From contig JAITAH010000107.1 of NCBI GenBank assembly GCA_031284225.1, positions 1 through 6,935 on the forward strand: 6,935 bases of DNA, in the 5' to 3' direction. The position numbers were made by a program, and so were the translations under genes. This document shows, piece by piece, positions 1 through 6,732 of the stretch (position 1 is the first letter of the stretch; each line of letters starts with the position of its first letter). The notes below the pieces were generated by a model. It was not told the DNA's origin. It worked only from the letters and a program-made list of their open reading frames with translations, and ran no database searches. The stretch comes from Dysgonamonadaceae bacterium (GTDB lineage Bacteria; Bacteroidota; Bacteroidia; Bacteroidales; Azobacteroidaceae).

Positions 1-102
1 GTACAAATAATTTGGGAATATCAAAAGAAAAAATTGATTGAAATTGCAAACCCATTAAATTTTAAGCAAAACGGTTTTTGGACATGCCTTGCTGCTTATT
101 AA
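1..102 (+). CDS. possible C-terminal tail of an unidentified plus-strand gene (partial)
   Basis: Frame 1 is open from the window edge for 33 codons to a TAA at 100-102. The other two plus frames close within about 40 bases. The encoded tail is lysine-rich near its start and ends FWTCLAAY. I do not recognise the family. Base composition is very AT-rich here (roughly a quarter G+C in the first 60 bases by hand count), unlike the neighbouring amidase gene, so this is either a different kind of gene or non-coding DNA. If real, it converges on the amidase gene, with a weak hairpin between the two stops. In AT-rich DNA a 33-codon open stretch can arise by chance, so the call is tentative. Confidence 0.25.
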   Translation, partial: VQIIWEYQKKKLIEIANPLNFKQNGFWTCLAAY

Positions 103-109
103 GGAACAA

Positions 110-132
110 AAGTCATTCCGGAACAATGATTT
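110..132 (-). terminator. weak candidate terminator hairpin downstream of the amidase gene
   Basis: Bases 110-117 (AAGTCATT) pair with 125-132 (AATGATTT) in an 8-bp stem containing one G-T pair, around a 7-base loop. It lies about 31 bases past the amidase stop, and on the minus strand the stem runs into TTTTG, giving a short T-tract. The stem is AT-rich and the T-tract is short, so it would be a weak intrinsic terminator at best. It also lies between the amidase stop and the possible plus-strand stop at 102, where a shared terminator of convergent genes would be expected. Confidence 0.25.
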
Positions 133-163
133 CCTTCACAACCGTTTTCGCACATACCCGCAC

Positions 164-3061
164 TCACTTTCCCATAAATTCCAAGACAGCGCCCATCAAT
201 TGATCCCGACCGTCCGCTTCTTGTATCGCTTCAAACGGGAATCCCAGGACGCAAACTTTATAATTGCCGGAAAAAGCCACGCCGGCGCTCAGGTTGTTTT
301 CGCTGTAACGGAAAACAGTATGGCTCCCTTCGCCGGCCGGCTCAATGGCATCGGGCGATTCCACCGCATAAAACGCCGTATTCAGTCGGTTATGAAATTG
401 GTAGTCGCCTTGAAAGGGCGAGAAAGGGGAAAAGACAGTTCTTACCCGACCGGCTACCGCCGCATGACCGGTACGCCACTGGTATTTCAATACTTCCCGC
501 GCAAAGCGCTGATCGGATTCCCGGACAAAGGGATTGTCCCACAAATCGGAAGCTACATACGACCCGCTGATAAAGATATTTCCACCCTGCCGGCAATACG
601 CGCTAATCTTCGCCTGTAAATCGTCGGGAAAAGTTTTGTAGCGAGGCGGAAAAGCGCCCCGTCCCACGACCGTTTGTTTTTGTTTGCCGAGGATTAAATC
701 GACTACGGGACAGGTGTTCAAGTCGATTTGCCCGTTCATGACGGCGGCCACCGAGGTCGAAACAAAGGAATAGCCGGCTTTTACCACAGACATTCCATGC
801 CGTCGCGGGTAATCGAAAGTGTTTCCACCCAGCGCCGACGTTTCATAATCGGCATTGCTGGCGCCGAACCCCACCGCATCGTCATCCATCCACGGAATTT
901 GTCGGCGAAATTCGTACTGACTGCCGATGTAATTGTATTCCGTCCGGTCGGGAACGCCATGGTCCCATCCGTCAAGAAAACCCGCCAAGCTGTCTTTTGC
1001 AACGAAACCGCCCGGCGCAGAAAGCCGCTCAAAGCCGTTGATGATCAGCACGGTGCCTTTTTCATTGCTTTTCCGGAAAACGGAAAGGGTTTCGGACGGA
1101 AAACTTTCGCCGCCGTCGTTGACCGCCGTAATGCGGAAATTGTATAACCGGTCTTTCTCGATCGGCAGACTGATCTCCGGCGCTTTCACCCAAATTCCGT
1201 TATCGAAACCGTCATCATTCATCGCGGTATAGACAATGTATCCGGCCGGAACGGCGGTCGGTTCCAACGCATCCGTAACCGGTTGCCACCGCAAAGAAAC
1301 CTGCGTGTCGCCGGCAAACTGTGCGCTGAACGACTGCACCGGCAAGGGCTGCACCACATACTCCGACTGGTATTGATGGGCAATGAATTTCAAAAATCCT
1401 TTGTACAGCGACCGGCTTACGCTGAACCGAAAATTCGGATCCAGACCGTAACGCATATCGGCGAAATTCTGGTGCGACAGCAGTTCGAGGAGCATGGTTG
1501 GCGCTTCCGGCAAACGGGCTTCGCTGTAATTCCGGTTCCAGATGTGGCGGCGCGTCCAATTCGGTTCGTAGAGGAATCGGATGTCCCGCACAATTTCATC
1601 CATCACTGTCGAAACCAAATCGCGGGAAAGGATACGCGGCTTTCCGTTGTCGAAAACTTCCTTTTTATAATGCGTCAAGCAAATACCCAAGGTGCCGATA
1701 ATGGAATCATCAAAGGTCGTTCCCGCATCGCTGTGGAAGGCCAGAACGGCATCAATCGGGATGCGGCGGTTGATCATTTCATTGACCCACAGACCGCGGC
1801 TTTGATAATCGTCGGTATAATCGCGTTCGCCCTTCGACCAGCGATAAATGCTGTCGGGCATACCGGCCCACTGCAACCAGTAACGGGCGCCTTCGGTATA
1901 ACGGGGACGTCCGCTGGGTTCCGGTTGTTGTCCCCGCGCAATATTACCCGTTCCGCCGCCGATTTTGACAGCATCGGCCGTCAGAATACGGCCTTTTGTG
2001 GCGCTTTTATTCGATAAAACAATTTTGCACCGATCGTTCTTCCCCGGATCAAAATCGAAAAAGCCGAGAAAAATCCACGTGCCGCCACCCATCGTTTGAT
2101 TGATTGTAAATTCGGTTTTTCCACCGGTATGATAAACCGTGTAGCGGGCATCTTTCGTACTGTTTTTCACGCTTGCGTAGGAAATATAAACGCCGTATTT
2201 TCCCTTTTCGGGAATATCCGGCACCCAGGCGCATTGGCTTTCCTCGCCCTTGGCAATGGTTTTGACTTGCCGGTAAGTTCCCTCGTGAAACGGATTTTCC
2301 AAATCCAGATACACGGTTTTCAGGTGGGCAAAGCCGGGCGTTGCGCCGTCTGTCCAAGGTTCGATGCCGCCGGTTTCCTCATAACCGGATGAGGCGGTTG
2401 AACGGTTGTTATCGACAATAATTTCGTGCCGTTGCGTATCCCGTTCGCGAGGCAGAAGAACATCTGCCCCGGCATTTTCGAGCATGGGAACCAAATACGG
2501 CAATACAAAACTTTGCGTGAATAAATCTTCCACGGTTTGGAAAATCCGGGCGCGTTGCCATTCCCAGCGGTCTAACTTTTGCTCGTAATACCAGCCATGG
2601 CTTTGCCACAGGGCAATGTGTCTGTTTTGCAAACCGTTCGTTACGGCCACCGGACCGGAAAGATTCTTTTTGAGTGGAACATCCACCTTGTGCGTAAACC
2701 GTTCTTTCCGTTGGAGGGGAATATAGTCTTCGATTTTATATCCATCGGAATACAATTCGATTGTTTTGCGTTTGAAACCGGCAGGCAATAACGCCCGCAC
2801 CTGCGCATAAATACTGTCGGTCATCCTCCGGTCGAAGCCGCCGTAGGATAAACTTTCACCGGCAAACAGTTGTATTTTTTTTCTTGTTACGGCAACCGAA
2901 TCAATCCGGACAGGTAAAATGGCGGTTTGCCGGCGGATAATGCCGGTCAGGAAATCCCCGATGGCCCGTTGGGTGGTATCCGGAATCGCCTGCGCCTGCG
3001 TCTGGGACGGGAAAAATCCCAGCAATCCCAGCAATAAAACAATAAACCATTGATTTTTCAT
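164..3061 (-). CDS. secreted N-acetylmuramoyl-L-alanine amidase-like protein with golvesin-like, Fn3 and amidotransferase-like domains
   Basis: This is a 965-residue exported protein that probably cleaves peptidoglycan stem peptides from muramic acid. Residues 1-25 form a type I signal peptide: a Leu-rich core, then TQAQA before IPD, with no lipobox cysteine. An Amidase_3-like fold seems to come in two pieces. Residues about 145-210 hold WQSHGWYY (His155), a probable second metal ligand Glu167, and LLPRERD. Residues about 388-565 hold LAFHSDAG (His443) and MLLELLSHQ (Glu526). Between them, about 245-370, lies a beta-rich segment resembling the golvesin / xanthan-lyase C-terminal domain (YLDLENPFHEGTY, MGGGTWIFLGFF, TADAVKIGGG). 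Residues about 574-662 are fibronectin type III-like. Residues about 668-965 resemble a glutamine amidotransferase-like Rossmann domain (GGNIFISGSYVASDLW, VLGFPFEAI). No type IX secretion C-terminal domain is evident. Such proteins are often labelled 'xanthan lyase', but I see no polysaccharide lyase domain. The ATG start gives a complete signal peptide and follows AAAGGAAGA about 8-9 bases upstream. Metal ligands are assigned by motif comparison from memory. Confidence 0.82.
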   Translation of the reverse strand: MKNQWFIVLLLGLLGFFPSQTQAQAIPDTTQRAIGDFLTGIIRRQTAILPVRIDSVAVTRKKIQLFAGESLSYGGFDRRMTDSIYAQVRALLPAGFKRKTIELYSDGYKIEDYIPLQRKERFTHKVDVPLKKNLSGPVAVTNGLQNRHIALWQSHGWYYEQKLDRWEWQRARIFQTVEDLFTQSFVLPYLVPMLENAGADVLLPRERDTQRHEIIVDNNRSTASSGYEETGGIEPWTDGATPGFAHLKTVYLDLENPFHEGTYRQVKTIAKGEESQCAWVPDIPEKGKYGVYISYASVKNSTKDARYTVYHTGGKTEFTINQTMGGGTWIFLGFFDFDPGKNDRCKIVLSNKSATKGRILTADAVKIGGGTGNIARGQQPEPSGRPRYTEGARYWLQWAGMPDSIYRWSKGERDYTDDYQSRGLWVNEMINRRIPIDAVLAFHSDAGTTFDDSIIGTLGICLTHYKKEVFDNGKPRILSRDLVSTVMDEIVRDIRFLYEPNWTRRHIWNRNYSEARLPEAPTMLLELLSHQNFADMRYGLDPNFRFSVSRSLYKGFLKFIAHQYQSEYVVQPLPVQSFSAQFAGDTQVSLRWQPVTDALEPTAVPAGYIVYTAMNDDGFDNGIWVKAPEISLPIEKDRLYNFRITAVNDGGESFPSETLSVFRKSNEKGTVLIINGFERLSAPGGFVAKDSLAGFLDGWDHGVPDRTEYNYIGSQYEFRRQIPWMDDDAVGFGASNADYETSALGGNTFDYPRRHGMSVVKAGYSFVSTSVAAVMNGQIDLNTCPVVDLILGKQKQTVVGRGAFPPRYKTFPDDLQAKISAYCRQGGNIFISGSYVASDLWDNPFVRESDQRFAREVLKYQWRTGHAAVAGRVRTVFSPFSPFQGDYQFHNRLNTAFYAVESPDAIEPAGEGSHTVFRYSENNLSAGVAFSGNYKVCVLGFPFEAIQEADGRDQLMGAVLEFMGK

Positions 3062-3069
3062 GGATTTGA

Positions 3070-3078
3070 TCTTCCTTT
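3070..3078 (-). promoter_or_regulatory. ribosome binding site of the amidase gene
   Basis: On the minus strand the 24-base gap between the putA stop and the amidase ATG contains AAAGGAAGA. This purine run includes a partial Shine-Dalgarno match (AGGAAG) ending about 9 bases before the ATG at 3061. It supports that start, which also gives an intact signal peptide. The gap is too short to hold an independent promoter comfortably, so translation probably occurs from a putA-amidase transcript. Confidence 0.5.
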
Positions 3079-3085
3079 TATTTTT

Positions 3086-6000
3086 TTATTCTCCAAAAAT
3101 ACTTCCGTAACGATGATATTCGTAGGCGATACTTTGTTCTTTCAGGTAATGCAATAATTCCAAACGTCCTTCGATCAGCGGTTTGACGTCGGCAATGTAT
3201 TTACCGAGTTCGGCCGCTTTGCGATAAACGTCATCCGACAGGCCGGTGGAGCAGGCGCGTATCCGTTCGTATTGATAGAGGTCGATCACAAATTCCGCCT
3301 CGTCCTGAATTTTCAGGGCGGCGCCGGGAGAGGAATCCAGAGCTTTTCGGATGTCCGCCAACAAGCGATTGTGTTCCGAAACGCTAACAATCAGGGGCGT
3401 ATGCGCCGTATGCGCCGCCAGTATGACCAGTAAAACGTCTTCCCAAGTATCCGTTTCCTGCACGCGGAAACCGATATTTTTCAAAGGAAGATACCGGAAA
3501 ATATTTTCTTCCCCATAGATATGACTAACGTCTTCGGCTTGCGAAAATACATTTTTCCACACTTCCTGATAACTGTTCCGAGCGGCCTCTATCCGGTTGC
3601 CGGACGAGAGGGAATTTTCGGCGAATCTCAAAAAACAGGAAACGTAATTCGGGCCGCCGGCTTTGATACCGCCACCGAACGCCGAACGTTTCATTCCGCC
3701 AAAAGGTTGACGGCGGACAATCGCGCCCGTAATTCCCCGGTTGATGTAAAGATTACCGGCTTCGATACGGTCTTTCCACAAGGCTTGTTCTTCCTCGTTC
3801 AAACTTTGCAAGCCGGCCGTCAAACCGTATTCCGATGAATTGGCGTAGGCAATGCCCTGTTCCAGACTGTCGATGCAAACCACCGATAACAAAGGGGCAA
3901 AGAGTTCGTTTCTGAACGTATAGCTTCCCGGTTTTACCCCCCATTTCACGCAGGGTTTCAAAATATACCGTTTTTCATCGACAAATTCCGGCGCGACGAG
4001 CCACGATTCTCCTTCTTCCAAATGTTCGACGGCATACAGTAGTTTCTCGTTCCGATTGTCAATCATCGGGCCTACCGTATTCATGGTATCCCAAACGCTG
4101 CCGGTGCGCACGCTGGTTACGGCGTCTTTCAGTTTCGATTGGAAAGTTTCGTCGTTGTAAGTTTTTTTGTCCACCAAAAGCAAGGAACAGGCCGAACATT
4201 TCTGTCCCGCATTGCTGAATGCCGACGAAACCACATTTAAAATAGCGTGGTCTTTATCGCCTTGTCCCGTAAGAATAATGGCGTTTTTTCCTCCCGTTTC
4301 GGCCGAAAGCGGCGTACGCGGACTGTTTTCCAACAACCGGAAAGCCGTATCGGTACCGCCGGTCAGGATAATATGTTGAATGGACGGATGCGAAGTCAGC
4401 AGATTCAACGAAGAACGCTCGGCCGGACAAACCACTTGCAGGGCGTCTTTGGGAACGCCTGCTTCCCAAAAACACCGGGCAAATTTCCATGCGACGGGCA
4501 ATGCCACAGTAGCCGGCTTCAAAATCACCGTATTGCCTCCGGCCAAGGCCGATGCAACGCCGCCTACCGGAATGGCCAAGGGGAAATTCCAGGGCGGAAT
4601 CACTAAAATAATTCCTTTGGCTTGACAGGAAACGGTTTTCAAATCCTCAAAAACCTGCATCGAAACCGGGTAGTAGCGGCAAAAATCAATGGCTTCCGAT
4701 ACTTCCACATCGCCTTCGGTAAAGGTTTTGCCGGTAATGGCGGCCATGCAGCCGATTAAATCGCCCCGGTGGGCGCTCAACGTTTCGGCTACGCGGTGCA
4801 AAATCCGGTTGCGTTCCGGCAAAGCGGTTTTTCGCCAATTCGAAGCATCCTGTTCGGCGATATGAATCACTTCTTTTACCTGTTCCAAAGTAGCTAAACC
4901 GGCTTCGCAGATAGCCGCTTGATCTCCACGGCTGCGGTCGGTATAGGTTTTTGTATGATGCGCCGGCGCTTCTTGATCGCCGATTTGTACGGGAATTGTA
5001 AAATTGGACGGATTTACTTCGGTTTCCCATTTTTTCAACACGTTCAACGCCCATTGCCGATTTTGCGGCAAATCCAAATCCGTATCGGGTTCGTTGATAA
5101 ACGTATGGATCTCTTTGACCGGCACAGGCGGTTGATTTCTGTCCTGCGTGCGGAACGGTTGTGTCGGAATCGTATCTTTCAATGAATAGGCCTGTTCGAA
5201 TTGGTCTTTCAGGAAATTCCAATTTTCACTGTCCAACTGCAAGCCAAACGAATAACTGAGAAAATTGTCTTTTCCGGTATTTTCATCCAAGCGGCGCACC
5301 AGGTAAGATACCGCATTCAGGAAATGTTGCGCTTTTACTACCGGCGTATATAAGATAATCTGTTTCTGTAATTTACGCATTACGCGCGGAAGGTTGTTCG
5401 CCATACCTTCCAGCATTTCGAACGTTACAAAGTCCTGCACTCCGTTCTTTTCCGCTAATAAATAGGCATAAGCGATAGTGAAAAAATTATGCGAAGCCAC
5501 GCCGATGGTCATGGCGTTTACGTTTTCGGGTTGCAAAGCAATATCCAAAAGGTGCAGGTAATTGGCATCAACTTCCGTTTTCGTAGAATATACCGGATTC
5601 GGCCAACCTTTCAGCGACGAAACGATGCTTTCCATTTGCAGGTTCGCCCCTTTGACTAACCGCATTTTCAAGGGAGCGCCGCCTGCCGCCACCCGTTTTT
5701 TTGAAAAAGTCAGCAAGCGTTGCTGGAAACCGGAAGCATCGGGCAAATAAGCCTGTACCACGATTCCTGCCGTATAATTCTTAAATTCGGGAGCGCTCAG
5801 CACTTCCGTAAAAACATCCAGCGTCAACTCCGCATCCTTGTATTCTTCCATATCGAGGTTTACGAATTTTGTCTGAGATACGCCCTGCGCATCCGTATAA
5901 GGATAGCGGATGGCTTGCCGGTAAATGGCCGCCACTCGTTCGCACAATTCCTTTTTGTTTTGCTCGTAACTCAACGAATGAATTTGCGCATAAATCCCCG

Positions 6001-6544
6001 ACAGTTTAATGGAAATATAGTTAATGTCGGGTTCCTGCAAAGCTTCCAGATAATGCCGGTAGCGATGTTCGGCTTCGGCGTCGCCCAAAACGACTTCGCC
6101 CAACAGATTCACATTCTGACCGATACGGCTTTCGAAGCGTTTTTTCAAGTGCGTAGTCAGTTTCGGCCTTTCTTCGGAAATAATGATTTTGGATGTTTCG
6201 TTCCGCAATTTTTGTTTGAAGATGGGCATGGCAATGGAAGAAAACCAATAGCCGCCCATTAAATACAGCCGCAACAACAAGCGGTCGGTCGGACTAAAAA
6301 AATCGGGAATACCGTATTTTCGGATAATCTGCCGCACCCGTTTGTTCAACTTTCCATTATCGCGAATTTGCGAAGACTCGTCCAACATGCGCGATAAAAA
6401 TGTTTTATACTCGGCTGTTTGTATCAGGGAAGCATATTTTTTCTGCTCTTTCTTTTCTTCCCGGGATAGTTCTCTGTCGGCCTGTGCCAAAAATTGACTG
6501 GCCCATTCAATCACTTCTTGTGTCTTAACCTGTGTCATCTCCAT
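3086..6544 (-). CDS. putA: bifunctional proline dehydrogenase / L-glutamate gamma-semialdehyde dehydrogenase (PutA type)
   Basis: The enzyme oxidises proline to pyrroline-5-carboxylate with FAD, then the hydrolysed semialdehyde to glutamate with NAD+. Numbering is from the ATG at 6544 (1152 aa). The N-terminal half carries proline dehydrogenase motifs: LDMEEYKDAELTLD (about 230-243), IVVQAYLPDA (261-270), MRLVKGAN (294-301), ASHN (350-353), FEMLEGM (375-381), and YLVRRLDEN (414-422), whose paired arginines 417/418 should bind the proline carboxylate. The second half is an aldehyde dehydrogenase: PPWNFP (Asn653), NTVILKPA, AETGGKN (general base Glu749), AGQKCSA (catalytic Cys783), FRNELFAP (Glu880), then QPFGG and KAGGPNYV. 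About 175 further residues end in GRLELLHYLKEQSIAYEYHR, like the conserved C-terminal motif of long PutA proteins. There is no N-terminal ribbon-helix-helix domain, so it should not repress its own gene as enterobacterial PutA does. An upstream in-frame TTG (6574) falls inside the predicted promoter, so I reject it; ATG at 6538 is an alternative. The protein is probably cytoplasmic or peripherally membrane-bound. Confidence 0.93.
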   Translation of the reverse strand: MEMTQVKTQEVIEWASQFLAQADRELSREEKKEQKKYASLIQTAEYKTFLSRMLDESSQIRDNGKLNKRVRQIIRKYGIPDFFSPTDRLLLRLYLMGGYWFSSIAMPIFKQKLRNETSKIIISEERPKLTTHLKKRFESRIGQNVNLLGEVVLGDAEAEHRYRHYLEALQEPDINYISIKLSGIYAQIHSLSYEQNKKELCERVAAIYRQAIRYPYTDAQGVSQTKFVNLDMEEYKDAELTLDVFTEVLSAPEFKNYTAGIVVQAYLPDASGFQQRLLTFSKKRVAAGGAPLKMRLVKGANLQMESIVSSLKGWPNPVYSTKTEVDANYLHLLDIALQPENVNAMTIGVASHNFFTIAYAYLLAEKNGVQDFVTFEMLEGMANNLPRVMRKLQKQIILYTPVVKAQHFLNAVSYLVRRLDENTGKDNFLSYSFGLQLDSENWNFLKDQFEQAYSLKDTIPTQPFRTQDRNQPPVPVKEIHTFINEPDTDLDLPQNRQWALNVLKKWETEVNPSNFTIPVQIGDQEAPAHHTKTYTDRSRGDQAAICEAGLATLEQVKEVIHIAEQDASNWRKTALPERNRILHRVAETLSAHRGDLIGCMAAITGKTFTEGDVEVSEAIDFCRYYPVSMQVFEDLKTVSCQAKGIILVIPPWNFPLAIPVGGVASALAGGNTVILKPATVALPVAWKFARCFWEAGVPKDALQVVCPAERSSLNLLTSHPSIQHIILTGGTDTAFRLLENSPRTPLSAETGGKNAIILTGQGDKDHAILNVVSSAFSNAGQKCSACSLLLVDKKTYNDETFQSKLKDAVTSVRTGSVWDTMNTVGPMIDNRNEKLLYAVEHLEEGESWLVAPEFVDEKRYILKPCVKWGVKPGSYTFRNELFAPLLSVVCIDSLEQGIAYANSSEYGLTAGLQSLNEEEQALWKDRIEAGNLYINRGITGAIVRRQPFGGMKRSAFGGGIKAGGPNYVSCFLRFAENSLSSGNRIEAARNSYQEVWKNVFSQAEDVSHIYGEENIFRYLPLKNIGFRVQETDTWEDVLLVILAAHTAHTPLIVSVSEHNRLLADIRKALDSSPGAALKIQDEAEFVIDLYQYERIRACSTGLSDDVYRKAAELGKYIADVKPLIEGRLELLHYLKEQSIAYEYHRYGSIFGE

Positions 6545-6571
6545 TAGATTTATTAGGATTTTAATTGGCTG

Positions 6572-6601
6572 CAAAGGTAATAAAAAAAGAGTGTATCCAA
6601 A
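6572..6601 (-). promoter_or_regulatory. Bacteroidota-type promoter for putA
   Basis: On the minus strand TTTG (6601-6598) is followed after 18 bases by TACCTTTG (6579-6572). This matches the known Bacteroidota sigma-ABfr consensus of a -33 TTTG and a -7 TAnnTTTG, including every fixed base of the -7 box. Transcription would start around 6562-6568, leaving a short leader of about 20 bases before the ATG at 6544. The spacing is slightly short compared with the 19-21 bases I recall as typical. The start site is inferred, not observed. Confidence 0.6.
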
Positions 6602-6613
6602 AAATACGATACA
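6592..6613. promoter_or_regulatory. candidate operator: 22-base dyad overlapping the putA -33 element
   Basis: TGTATC (6592-6597) and GATACA (6608-6613) are perfect 6-base inverted half-sites separated by 10 bases, and the putative -33 TTTG lies in the spacer. The half-site centres are 16 bases apart, not a whole number of helical turns. A dimeric regulator bound here would block sigma access. Proline catabolism genes are often substrate-controlled in other bacteria, and this PutA lacks its own DNA-binding domain, so a separate regulator is plausible. The half-sites are short, and I see no second copy near other genes in the window. Confidence 0.3.
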
Positions 6614-6732
6614 TTCTTTTTTACGGACAAAAGGAAGAAGATGGACAGAGATAGCAAAGATTAAAACGTCTTCCTTTCTTATAGGCTGCTTTTGTTCTTT
6701 GGGCTTTTATCTTTTGTCAGACGTCAAAATTT
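6602..6732. other. intergenic spacer between sbcC-like gene and putA promoter, with a long-loop inverted repeat
   Basis: This 131-base stretch has no credible ORF. It contains a perfect 9-base inverted repeat, AAAGGAAGA (6630-6638) with TCTTCCTTT (6669-6677), separated by 30 bases. The loop is longer than in usual intrinsic terminators, and no T-tract directly follows on the minus strand, so I do not call it a terminator. A shorter pairing, TTTTG/CAAAA, lies just past the sbcC-like stop (about 6713-6730). No convincing terminator for the upstream gene is visible, so some read-through into putA is possible. Confidence 0.4.

Noticed and set aside
1..55. Minus-strand ATG at 55 with a frame open to the left edge (about 18 codons)
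   Set aside because: It is too short to distinguish from chance in AT-rich DNA, has no clear promoter or ribosome binding site, and competes with the longer plus-strand open frame.
89..619. Plus-strand ORF of 176 codons
   Set aside because: It overlaps the amidase C-terminal region in antisense and starts in the intergenic hairpin area. The product looks low in structure and no motif is recognised.
1283..2017. Plus-strand ORF of 244 codons
   Set aside because: It lies entirely antisense to the amidase catalytic region, which has recognisable motifs in its own frame. The product has no recognisable motif and looks like a mirror frame.
164..3061. Xanthan lyase function for the large secreted protein
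   Set aside because: The label comes from similarity of the golvesin-like segment to a domain found in a xanthan lyase. I see no polysaccharide lyase catalytic domain, while amidase-type metal-site motifs are present.
5720..6262. Plus-strand ORF of 180 codons
   Set aside because: It is antisense to the proline dehydrogenase half of putA, with no family signature. It is explained by codon bias of the real gene.
6690..6716. Imperfect tandem repeat GCTTTTGTTCTTT / GCTTTTATCTTTT
   Set aside because: There are only two short, imperfect T-rich copies in low-complexity intergenic DNA, with no further units.
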